Part shown: one piece after another, positions 1 to 8,141 of the stretch
Layout of the letters: the number at the start of each line of letters is the position of its first letter
Numbering within the stretch: position 1 is the stretch's first letter
Assembly: GCA_027081405.1 (NCBI GenBank)
Contig: JALWKO010000049.1
Location: forward strand, 43,090-107,089
From: Campylobacteraceae bacterium
GTDB lineage: Bacteria; Campylobacterota; Campylobacteria; Campylobacterales; Sulfurovaceae
Reading direction: 5' to 3'
Length of the DNA stretch: 64,000 bases
Made by a program: the position numbers and the translations under genes
Notes under the pieces: generated by a model
Databases searched by the model: none
What the model was told of the DNA's origin: nothing
Seen by the model: the letters and a program-made list of their open reading frames with translations, nothing else

Positions 1-18
1 CGGATAGATTGCGTTCAT
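1..18 (-). CDS. 5' end of a leftward gene running off the window (MNAIYP...)
   Basis: Reverse complement of 16-18 is ATG, preceded by a strong AGGAGG Shine-Dalgarno (cctcct, 25-30). Confidence 0.55.
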
Positions 19-45
19 CGTGTGCCTCCTGTGGTGATTCTGTGC

Positions 46-64
46 AGCTATCTATTAGATAGCT
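46..64. promoter_or_regulatory. Palindrome AGCTATCTA-T-TAGATAGCT in the leader of the leftward gene
   Basis: Perfect 9-bp inverted repeat with a 1-nt centre. Confidence 0.45.
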
Positions 65-147
65 CCATCGGATCACCTTCGCGCTCTCTCCCCTGCTCGC
101 GCTCGCTTTAGTCCGTTGCTCGGGACGGACTGTTAAGTAAAAGATCG

Positions 148-163
148 TTGACCGATAGATCAA
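148..163. promoter_or_regulatory. Operator-like palindrome 1, TTGACCGATAGATCAA
   Basis: TTGA-N8-TCAA, the same architecture as sites at 210 and 338. Confidence 0.5.
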
Positions 164-209
164 CTAATGCAAGTATTTCACACTTTAGCTTAAACGAAAA
201 TAAAATCCG

Positions 210-225
210 TTGATTCTTAGATCAA
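210..225. promoter_or_regulatory. Operator-like palindrome 2, TTGATTCTTAGATCAA
   Basis: TTGA-N8-TCAA. Confidence 0.5.
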
Positions 226-335
226 TTTTTTACGGATAGCGACAAAATGCCTATAAAATGGGGGTTTAGCTACGAATACTTTTTTATTAGTTACTATCCG
301 GTGCGATATTGTGGCTGCTTATTTCCACCCGCTAT

Positions 336-355
336 AATTGACCCTAGGGTCAATT
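336..355. promoter_or_regulatory. Operator-like palindrome 3, AATTGACCCTAGGGTCAATT
   Basis: Perfect 20-bp palindrome containing TTGA-N8-TCAA. Confidence 0.55.
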
Positions 356-553
356 TTTGATACCATTCGGTAAGGGGGGATATAGGGGGGTTAAATCTTT
401 TTGATGCTCTTTTGGTTGTAGTGGTTGCTGGAGTTGATGCCCCTATAAGGGTAGATGCTTCAGTAGTTGTTTCTCTATCTCTTTTCCCGTTAGCTAAAAA
501 AGTAGGGGGGCTTCGCATTGACAGCATCGAGGACGGTTGGCGGCTTTGGCTTT

Positions 554-601
554 GGCGATAAGTTAGGCGATAAGTTAGGCGATAAGTTAGGCGATAAGTT
601 A
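554..601 (+). repeat. Four tandem copies of 12-bp GGCGATAAGTTA (iteron-like)
   Basis: Exact copies at 554-565, 566-577, 578-589 and 590-601. Confidence 0.9.
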
Positions 602-1015
602 GCGGCTCGTTGCGGTTGCAGGTTGGGGGGGCGGGGCCGGCTCCAGCTTTTCCGCGTCGCCTCGCGCGTGGGCGTGCGTGCGTGCGCGATTGAAGGGCAA
701 CGGTCGGCGCTGGCGGCGTCTGTTTGGTGTCAAAATGGGACACAGTAGCGTTAAAGTGCCCATTTTATGGGGGATTGCATCGGGCATTGTATCCGATACG
801 GTGGGGGAAGCGGCCCGATCGTTGCTTCGTCGGGGGACCCCCTCCCCCCTCCGCCGCGCGCCAGATACCCATATCGCCCCACCTCAACCCTATGCAAATT
901 TTTCCGCATGGCCCAACCTTATTGCAATCTTAAATTGCCCTCTCCAAAACGGCCCCCGAAAAATTTTCGGATTTCTCTCTATGGGCCGACTTAATCGAAT
1001 CTTAAAGGCTTTTAC

Positions 1016-1156
1016 ATGAACGTCCTTAAATTTGCCGCCGCACTTGCCGTAAATATCGTTTTTGCTATCGGGAATATTTTGATTATCGCCGTAGCGCTCC
1101 CAGCCCTGATTGTTGCGAAGTCTATCGACGAAGCAAAGGACTCCTGTGAACGGTAA
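1016..1156 (+). CDS. Small membrane protein, 46 aa (MNVLKFAAALAVNIVFAIGNILIIAVALPALIVAKSIDEAKDSCER)
   Basis: Short ORF with a hydrophobic segment directly upstream of, and overlapping, the TerS start; read by eye, absent from the supplied ORF track. Confidence 0.4.
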   Translation: MNVLKFAAALAVNIVFAIGNILIIAVALPALIVAKSIDEAKDSCER

Positions 1157-1739
1157 GCCCGCCCCCAAATTCCTCACCCGTTTCGACAAGCAATATCTTG
1201 CAAAGCTCGTGGAGCTGGGAGACGAACGAAAAGCGCTGCGGGAGGTATTCGGCCCCGGCACCCCAATGACGAAACACGACGAGATCATGCGCAAGCCGCT
1301 GGCGCAAAAAGAGCTGCGGCGGATGATGAAGGAGGCCGACGCGAACATGGAAGTAGCGGCGTCGCTGGCTCTGCGCTACCTCCAGCGGGTGATGGCCGTG
1401 AACGTGAACGACATCATCGACCCGGAAACCGGACAGCCGAGGAAGGATGTGCCGGACGAATACTGGGCGGCGGTAAACCAGTTCGAGAAAAGCGAAACGG
1501 AGTCGGGGTCGAAAACCAAGGTGGTGATGGCCGACAAGCTCCGGGCGGCGACCCAGATTCTCAAGATTCACGGATTGACGCAGCCAAAACAGGACGTCAA
1601 CGTCAACATCGGGATCGTGCAGCAGTTGAAAAGTGCGGACGTGGACGAAGAGGCGGGCGCGTTGCTCGAGAGCTTTTTCGCTTCACGCGGTGCCCTCGAT
1701 GCGGAAATCGTCGAAAGGGAAGACGATGAGAACGCTTGA
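1146..1739 (+). CDS. Phage terminase small subunit-like protein
   Basis: Position directly before the large terminase; DNA-binding-like, charged sequence; probable GTG start at 1146. Confidence 0.6.
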   Translation: MNGKPAPKFLTRFDKQYLAKLVELGDERKALREVFGPGTPMTKHDEIMRKPLAQKELRRMMKEADANMEVAASLALRYLQRVMAVNVNDIIDPETGQPRKDVPDEYWAAVNQFEKSETESGSKTKVVMADKLRAATQILKIHGLTQPKQDVNVNIGIVQQLKSADVDEEAGALLESFFASRGALDAEIVEREDDENA

Positions 1740-2022
1740 TGTGTATGTCACCGACGCTTCGTCTATCGCCGAATCGGTTTCGGAATTGTTCGACGCCAGG
1801 CCGGTCGCCGTACTGGTGCCGATCGAAGACTGGGTGCGGATCGACGGAAAAGAGTCGGTCCGTTGTGTCGATATGGAAGCGGAGCTCCCGACCATCGACG
1901 ATCTTTTGCGAAACGACGTCCTGTTCATCCACTACGGGGAGGAAGCGGAACGCGACTGGACCGAAGAGCTTTGGAGCGGAGCGATCGGAGATTCGATCAT
2001 TGAGGTGAGGCTGGCCGAATGA
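1726..2022 (+). CDS. Hypothetical acidic phage protein
   Basis: In-frame ATG at 1726; overlaps both neighbours slightly; compact phage operon. Confidence 0.55.
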   Translation: MRTLDVYVTDASSIAESVSELFDARPVAVLVPIEDWVRIDGKESVRCVDMEAELPTIDDLLRNDVLFIHYGEEAERDWTEELWSGAIGDSIIEVRLAE

Positions 2023-3836
2023 GCGAAATGAACCGTGACGACGCGATTTTTCTCAAAGCGTGTGCAAAGAGCCTCGAATTTTTTACCGTGATGGCACTGA
2101 AGGCAAAGCCGACGCAGCAGCAGTTGCAAGTGATCCGCGCGATCGACAAAGGGAAGCGGCACATCTCGATTCGATCAGGGCATGGCTGTTTCGCAAAAGG
2201 GCATCCGGTGATGATGTTCGACGGTTCGGTGAAGCCAGTCGAGAAGGTGCGGGTGGGCGACCTGCTGATGGGCGACGACGGCAAAACGCCCCGCACCGTG
2301 CTGGAATTAAAGCGCGGACGGGAGGAGATGTACCGCTTCACGTTCAACAGTGGGGACGTCCACACCTACAACGCTTCGCACAAGCTGGTGCTGGCCGGAA
2401 TGCACGGAACCGTCGAGGTGGAGGTTAGGCATTGGCTCGACTGGCCTGCCGATATTGTGCAGAAGTTTCATCCATACAAGCGATATCCCGACGGCAGAAT
2501 CGAGCCGCTGAAAATAGCGACGGTCGAAGCTCTCGGCGTCGGTGACTACTACGGCTTCACCCTCAACGGAAACCACCGCTTTCTCTCCGGCGATTTCATC
2601 GTTACGCGGAACACCGGAAAAACGACCCTTCTTTCCTGGATCGTTCTATGGTGGGGAACGTTTCGTGAGGACGTGCGAATCCCAATGACCGCTCCGACGT
2701 CGCACCAGCTCAACGATCTACTCATGCCGGAGATTCGGAAGTGGTGGGAAAAACTGCCGGACCTACTCAAGAGCTCCGTCGAGATAAAGACGGAAAAGAT
2801 CGACTTCCCGCAGGGCTTCGCCGTAGCCCGGACGGCGCGGAAGGAGCAGCCCGAAGCGCTCCAGGGCTTCCACGCCACGAACCTGGCGTTCATCATCGAC
2901 GAGGCGTCGGGTATCCCGCAGATAATCTTCGAGGTCGCAGAGGGTGCCATGACGGGAGAGGAGACCCTTGCGATCATGGCGGCGAACCCCACGCGAACCG
3001 AAGGGTATTTTTATGACTCCCACCACAAGAACCGCTGGATGTGGGAATGTTTCCAGTTCAACGCCGAAGAGTCGGAAAACGTTTCACGCGAGTGGATCGA
3101 GCAGAAAAAGCGGCAATACGGGTATGACAGCGACGTGTATCGCGTGCGGGTAAAGGGGGAGTTTCCGTCCGCAAGCTCAAACTCCGTTTTCAGGCTGGCC
3201 GACATCGAAGACGCAATCGCAAGGGAGCAGTTCGACGATAGCGGCGCGGAGGTGTGGGCGCTCGACATCGCCGACTACGGGGACGACCGCTCCGTGCTGG
3301 TCAAGCGGAAGGGGAAGCACTTTTACTTCATCGAGGCAAGACGCGGCCTCAACCTCCCCGATCTCGTCGGATGGCTCCTGTACGAATACAAAAAAGCGCA
3401 ACGCAAGCCCGCCGTGATCTATTACGACGCGATCGGGGTCGGATCGTCGCTCGGCGCGGTCGCCTACGAAAAAGGGCTTCAGTGCGTCCACGGGGTCAAG
3501 GCTTCCAACACCGCCATCGACTATCACACATACGAGAACAAGCGTGCCGAGTGGTACTACGCCCTCTCCGAAATCCTCAAGGACGGGAAGCTCCCGGACG
3601 ACGACGAGCTCGTAGGGGAGCTGATGGCCAACAAATACAAGATTTCGGCAAGCGGGAAACTTCAACTCATCGACAAAAAGGAGATCAAGAATGAACTGGG
3701 ACGGTCGCCCGACAAGGCCGATGCACTGGCAATGTGCTGCGAGAGCTTCTCCGCTTTGGACGTTTTGGCGATCGAGGAGGAAATGGATGAAGAATATTCC
3801 GCTCCGGAGCCAATGGAAGGAAGGGCCGCATGGTAG
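2019..3836 (+). CDS. terL: Phage terminase large subunit interrupted by an in-frame mini-intein
   Basis: Exteins give SGHG/TGKTTLLSWIVLWW (Walker A), AFIIDEAS (Walker B) and a C-terminal nuclease-like region (ALDIADYGDDRS, SPDKADALAMC). Confidence 0.93.
   Translation: MSEMNRDDAIFLKACAKSLEFFTVMALKAKPTQQQLQVIRAIDKGKRHISIRSGHGCFAKGHPVMMFDGSVKPVEKVRVGDLLMGDDGKTPRTVLELKRGREEMYRFTFNSGDVHTYNASHKLVLAGMHGTVEVEVRHWLDWPADIVQKFHPYKRYPDGRIEPLKIATVEALGVGDYYGFTLNGNHRFLSGDFIVTRNTGKTTLLSWIVLWWGTFREDVRIPMTAPTSHQLNDLLMPEIRKWWEKLPDLLKSSVEIKTEKIDFPQGFAVARTARKEQPEALQGFHATNLAFIIDEASGIPQIIFEVAEGAMTGEETLAIMAANPTRTEGYFYDSHHKNRWMWECFQFNAEESENVSREWIEQKKRQYGYDSDVYRVRVKGEFPSASSNSVFRLADIEDAIAREQFDDSGAEVWALDIADYGDDRSVLVKRKGKHFYFIEARRGLNLPDLVGWLLYEYKKAQRKPAVIYYDAIGVGSSLGAVAYEKGLQCVHGVKASNTAIDYHTYENKRAEWYYALSEILKDGKLPDDDELVGELMANKYKISASGKLQLIDKKEIKNELGRSPDKADALAMCCESFSALDVLAIEEEMDEEYSAPEPMEGRAAW
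2187..2612 (+). other. Mini-intein (142 aa, Cys1 ... Asn142, Thr+1) in TerL Walker A
   Basis: Starts CFAKGHPVMMFDGSVKPVEKV (block A), has YNASHKL (block B-like), ends YYGFTLNGNHRFLSGDFIVTRN (blocks F/G) followed by T; removal restores GHGTGKTT. Confidence 0.93.
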
Positions 3837-4300
3837 CAGGGCAGGAGTGGGCACGGGAGCAACTTTACGATCTGGTGGACGGGGACCTGCTTCGGCTGTA
3901 CGCATTCGTACTCAAAAACGGGAATTGTCGCGTAGCGTTGTCAAAAGAGCTTGCGGTAGCGAAGATCGCTCGAGACATGGAAAGCCGTGGCGCACCAAGA
4001 AAAGCGATTCGGGAAACAGTGCGACGCTACGGTGTAAGCAGAATACCGAAGAGAAAAGCATTTCCGAAAGGATTCCTGGCTGCCGTCAGGCTTTTTGGAG
4101 ATCCAGAGCGGGTCCTCGAAAAGAGTGCCGAAGATGTAACGCTCGTCTACGTGCTCAAGCGTCGTCATATCGAATACCTCATCATCGAGGCGCTTGCAAA
4201 AGCCGGGTGGTCCCCGAGTCAGATCGTCGCCGCGACAGGCTTCGGTCGCCGCCGCGTACAAAGGATCGTCAAAAAAGTCAAGGAGCAACACAATGAGTAG
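3830..4300 (+). CDS. Hypothetical protein with two helix-turn-helix-like segments
   Basis: APRKAIRETVRRYGVSRIPKR and GWSPSQIVAATGFGRRRVQRIVKK look like HTHs; between terL and portal. Confidence 0.5.
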   Translation: MVAGQEWAREQLYDLVDGDLLRLYAFVLKNGNCRVALSKELAVAKIARDMESRGAPRKAIRETVRRYGVSRIPKRKAFPKGFLAAVRLFGDPERVLEKSAEDVTLVYVLKRRHIEYLIIEALAKAGWSPSQIVAATGFGRRRVQRIVKKVKEQHNE

Positions 4301-5957
4301 AAAAACGAAGCAGCGCAAGCAGGCCCAAATCCTCCAGCTTATCGAGGAGGCGAAAAAGGGCTATCAGCGCTATAAAAACGACTTTGCGAAACTCGAAGAG
4401 GGATACCTCAACATCCTCGACCCAAAGCTCGTCAGAAGCCTGAAAATTCGCCGCAAGAGCCACATCACCCCACAGATCATCCGGGCCAAGGTTCGGCGCG
4501 TCGCGATTTCGATCATGAAAACGTATTTCGAGAACGACCGCTTCGCCGCCGTAACACCGGAGACGTTCGACAAGGAAATAATCGAACAGGCGAGTCGCGT
4601 GCAAGCTCGGCTCGATGTGTGGACGACAAAGAAGATCAACCTCTATTCCAGGTTCAAGCCCGCCGTGATCGACGCGCTCGTGTACGGAACGGCGATCGCC
4701 AAGGTGTGGTGGGGCAAAGGCGGGCTCAGGGTGTCAAGGGTGAAGGTGCGTGATCTGTATATCGACCCGAACGCCACGAACGTGGAGGACATCCAATATT
4801 GCGTCCATCGCGTTACGACCACAGTAGGAAAGTTGCGACGCCAATACGGTCGAAAATTCAAGTGGAAAAACTACATCGGTCAGCACGAAAACGGGAAGCT
4901 CGTAACGATTGATATCGGCGATGCGTCCCGCGTCGAGGTGCTGGATGTGTATCGCTATGAAGGGGGCAAGTGGCTCGTCTCCACCGTACTCCCGGATCAG
5001 ACCTTCATCCGTACCGACGTGGAGCTAAAAGACGGCCTGCCGTTCGTCATTGGAAACGTCGAACCCCAGTTCATTCGGTTGAGCGAAGGGAACGCCGTGG
5101 AGGCTTACGGCGGGAGCTTCATCGAGCCGATGATCCCGCTGCAAGAGGAATACACCGTCACGCGCAACCAGCAGATCGACGCGATCGACGGGATTTTCCA
5201 GCACCGCTTTTTGGCCACACGCGAATCCGGGCTCAAAGAAGAGGACCTGACCTCGAACCGGAAAAAGATCACAGTGTCCAATCTCAACATGGTCAAAGAG
5301 CTTCCGATCCCGAGGATTGACCCGTCAATCTTCGGAATCGACCGGCTCGATTCCGAAATGCAGGAGGTGAGCGGAGTAACAAAATACAACCAGGGGCTCA
5401 ACGACCCCAAAAACCTGAACCAGACGGCAACCGGAGTCTCGATTCTGACGGAAGAAGGAAACGCGGTGATCGCCGACATCACCCGCGCATTGAACGAGTC
5501 GTTTTTTGAGCCTGCGGTACGCCGCATGGCGAGACTGATCTGGAAGTACGATGAAGCGCCGGAGCTTTACGGCATCGACCGAAGCGCCGTCCCGCTTTTG
5601 CACGTCCAGATCAACGCGGGGGTCGGGGCGGTCAACAACGAGCTGCTGCTGAACAATATTTCGGCGGCTGAAGGGGTAGCGCTCCAGCTGGCTAACACCT
5701 ATGCTTCGCTCGGTGACGCCGTAGGGGCACAACGGTATCTCAGGGTGCTGGATGCGCTTTTTGAGGAGAAACTCAAAGCGCTCAAGCTGAAGACAATTAT
5801 TCCAATTGCGAAGGGAGAAGATGATGAGCGAGAGCGGATTGAAGACAGCGCAGCAGGAGCCGTTATCGGCGATGGAACTGCTGGCGGAAATGGAGGCGAC
5901 CAGGGGGTCGCTGGGCTTCCAGGTGCTGCTCCGGGAGATGGAGCAGAGATTCAATGA
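4293..5957 (+). CDS. Phage portal protein
   Basis: Large protein after terL; start MSRKTKQRKQ; PMIPLQEEYTVTRNQQIDAIDG and NLNQTATGVSILTEEGN are portal-like. Confidence 0.75.
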   Translation: MSRKTKQRKQAQILQLIEEAKKGYQRYKNDFAKLEEGYLNILDPKLVRSLKIRRKSHITPQIIRAKVRRVAISIMKTYFENDRFAAVTPETFDKEIIEQASRVQARLDVWTTKKINLYSRFKPAVIDALVYGTAIAKVWWGKGGLRVSRVKVRDLYIDPNATNVEDIQYCVHRVTTTVGKLRRQYGRKFKWKNYIGQHENGKLVTIDIGDASRVEVLDVYRYEGGKWLVSTVLPDQTFIRTDVELKDGLPFVIGNVEPQFIRLSEGNAVEAYGGSFIEPMIPLQEEYTVTRNQQIDAIDGIFQHRFLATRESGLKEEDLTSNRKKITVSNLNMVKELPIPRIDPSIFGIDRLDSEMQEVSGVTKYNQGLNDPKNLNQTATGVSILTEEGNAVIADITRALNESFFEPAVRRMARLIWKYDEAPELYGIDRSAVPLLHVQINAGVGAVNNELLLNNISAAEGVALQLANTYASLGDAVGAQRYLRVLDALFEEKLKALKLKTIIPIAKGEDDERERIEDSAAGAVIGDGTAGGNGGDQGVAGLPGAAPGDGAEIQ

Positions 5958-6138
5958 CCTGCACCGGGAGGCTGGAGACGAAAGTCTCGACCCCGTTGCG
6001 GTGGTCCGCAGAATCGAGCGCGCAAAAGGGATTGCATGGTCGATGGCGCTCATCGACGCTTTGATCTCCACGCTCGAGGACGAGGCGGAAGAAGAAAAGC
6101 GACAAAAAGAAATCGAAAAGGAGTACGACAATGGCTGA
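5821..6138 (+). CDS. Hypothetical phage protein overlapping the portal 3' end
   Basis: ATG at 5821/5824 after AAGGGAG; overlaps the portal in another frame by about 137 nt. Confidence 0.6.
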   Translation: MMSESGLKTAQQEPLSAMELLAEMEATRGSLGFQVLLREMEQRFNDLHREAGDESLDPVAVVRRIERAKGIAWSMALIDALISTLEDEAEEEKRQKEIEKEYDNG

Positions 6139-6484
6139 AGCACAAAAGACGAAAGGCCGGGGGCGCGCCAAGGCCCCTGCTGCCCCTGAAGTACAGGACG
6201 CTGCCCCTGAAGTACAGGACGCTGCCCCTGAAGTACAGGACACAGAAGAAAATGCGAACCAGGGCATGAGCTTTTGTGAGGCGATGGAGGCCGCCAGAAA
6301 AGGCGCCAGACTGCGGCGCAGAAAGTGGGGAGAGCGCATCCTCCCCGGTGGTGCCGTTGTGATCCGCCGTGGCGAAACGCTCCCGACCGTCGCCTACGAA
6401 ACCTACTATGCCGTGTTCACGGTGAGCACCGAGGACGCAATGGCCAACGATTGGTATGAAGTGAAAGGAGACGATAATGCCTGA
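6131..6484 (+). CDS. DUF2829/Tad2-like protein with N-terminal heptapeptide repeats
   Basis: MSFCEAMEAARKGARLRRRKWGE...TYYAVFTVSTEDAMANDWYEVK matches the (M)SFxEALxxxKxGxxxxRxxW ... seDxxAxDWxv pattern remembered for DUF2829. Confidence 0.65.
   Translation: MAEAQKTKGRGRAKAPAAPEVQDAAPEVQDAAPEVQDTEENANQGMSFCEAMEAARKGARLRRRKWGERILPGGAVVIRRGETLPTVAYETYYAVFTVSTEDAMANDWYEVKGDDNA
6179..6241 (+). repeat. Three tandem 21-bp repeats encoding AAPEVQD
   Basis: gctgcccctgaagtacaggac repeated exactly three times. Confidence 0.95.
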
Positions 6485-7085
6485 TCCCAGAATCGACCCT
6501 GCGGCATACGCCGCCTTGTTGCAGGATGAAGGACAGCAGCCCCAGACGCAGACGAACGATGGGGGACAGCAACCGCAGATGCAGGCGACCATGACCCCGG
6601 AGGAGATTGCGGCAGCCCAAGCCGCCATGCAAATGCAGGCTGCACAGATGCAGCAGGCTCCCGCAGGCTCCCAGCCGGATACGGAGGATCAACTCGAAGA
6701 GGCAAAAAGGCTCCTCGGCCTTGACCAGACGCAAGAGCAACTCCAAGCCATGCAAGAGCGTCTGCGTCAAATGGAGCTCGAAAAAACCGAAGCGGAACTC
6801 CGGGCGAAATTCCCCGACGTTCCGAAAGAGGCCGTGGAGCAGGAGATCGAACGAATCAAGAAGTCCGACCCGAATTTCGCCGAGTCGCTGATGGCAACAC
6901 CGGCAGGTTTGGAGATGGCCTATCGCGCCGCTGCCGCCGCAATGAAGCCCAAAGAGGCTCCCGACGTCCTTACTGATGAAGGGGGCGCCGGAGCGGGCGG
7001 CGAAGATGACATTGTTGAGAAAGTCCGCACCGGAAAAGCGGACGACTTCACTCTCGGACAGTACATCCTCGGCCTGGGCGGATAA
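6477..7085 (+). CDS. Phage scaffold/capsid assembly-like protein
   Basis: Q-rich, helical, charged protein directly before the capsid gene. Confidence 0.6.
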   Translation: MPDPRIDPAAYAALLQDEGQQPQTQTNDGGQQPQMQATMTPEEIAAAQAAMQMQAAQMQQAPAGSQPDTEDQLEEAKRLLGLDQTQEQLQAMQERLRQMELEKTEAELRAKFPDVPKEAVEQEIERIKKSDPNFAESLMATPAGLEMAYRAAAAAMKPKEAPDVLTDEGGAGAGGEDDIVEKVRTGKADDFTLGQYILGLGG

Positions 7086-7196
7086 AGTCCGCCTCCCTTC
7101 CTCCTCCAAAAAAAGTATTCACGCGACAAAACAATATCGCTCCGCGCACGTTCCATATAGAAAAATTGAGGCATCACAACAAAAAGGAGAGTTTCA

Positions 7197-8132
7197 ATGC
7201 CTCTGCTTTCGTATGGAAACATGACGAACCAAAAGCCTTCGGTGCTCGACTCCATCATCCTCCAGGGCGTGCACAGAACCCCGTTCCTGGAGTGGATGGG
7301 GCGGGGAAGCGTCGCCGCGCCCAAGCACTCCTGGATTCTCGATCGCTACCGCGAAGCGCGCGAAAACGCGAACCTCGAGGTGACCGGGCTGGAGGAGAAC
7401 ACCCAGGACACGAAGTACATGAAGGACAACGTTGTCCAGATCATCAAGAACGACTTCGGCCTTTCCAAGGAGGAGCTGAAAAACGCCAAATACGGCGAAC
7501 AGGAGTGGCCCTACCGCGTAGCCAAAGAGGGGAAGGAGCACACCAAGGACATCGAGTACGCGATCCTCGGCCTCCACAACGCTTCCGTCTACGACGGCTA
7601 TACCGCGGGGAGCAACTCGACCCCCGCAAAAATGGCCGGCATCTTCCACTTCATCGAAGACACCAACCGGAAGCACTTCGACACCAACGGGGACGGAACC
7701 GGGGACAAGACCGATCTGACCTACGACAAACTCAGCGAGGCCATTCAGCCCGTATGGGAGCGTGGCGGCCTTGAAGACGAGAGCTTCCAGCTCGTCTGTG
7801 GCCCGACGCTCAAAAAGGCGATCAACCGCTTTGCCGGGGACCAGTATTTCCGGCGTGTAAAAGAAGACGGAAAATTCGACCCCACCCTCTTCGAGCTCGA
7901 GACCGACTTCGGAACCGTTCGGGTCAAGATTCATCGACTCTTTGCCAACCCCAAGCTGGCCGACAAACTGCTCATCGGGCAGCTCAACGAGGCGCGGATC
8001 ATGTTCAAGTACATGACCGACTTCGAGGAAGTGCCCACCGACAAGACCGCCAAATTCGGACGGTACTACACCTCCTTGACCCTGGAGATGGCCCGTCCCG
8101 ACTATTTCGCCTGCGCCGACGGACTGAAGTAA
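7197..8132 (+). CDS. Major capsid protein (SU10/DUF5309-like)
   Basis: Position after scaffold; SVLDSIILQGVHRTPFLEWMG ... ARIMFKYMTDFEEVPTDKTAKFGRYYTSLTLEM pattern. Confidence 0.8.
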   Translation: MPLLSYGNMTNQKPSVLDSIILQGVHRTPFLEWMGRGSVAAPKHSWILDRYREARENANLEVTGLEENTQDTKYMKDNVVQIIKNDFGLSKEELKNAKYGEQEWPYRVAKEGKEHTKDIEYAILGLHNASVYDGYTAGSNSTPAKMAGIFHFIEDTNRKHFDTNGDGTGDKTDLTYDKLSEAIQPVWERGGLEDESFQLVCGPTLKKAINRFAGDQYFRRVKEDGKFDPTLFELETDFGTVRVKIHRLFANPKLADKLLIGQLNEARIMFKYMTDFEEVPTDKTAKFGRYYTSLTLEMARPDYFACADGLK

Positions 8133-8141
8133 GGGGGGCGC

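Noticed and set aside
554-601. Possible CRISPR array
   Set aside because: Contiguous 12-bp repeats with no spacers; no cas genes anywhere in the window.
294-743. 149-aa minus ORF with LTYR x4 repeats
   Set aside because: The repeat is explained by the 12-bp iteron; the rest is low-complexity R/P/T-rich, covers an operator palindrome and lacks a good RBS.
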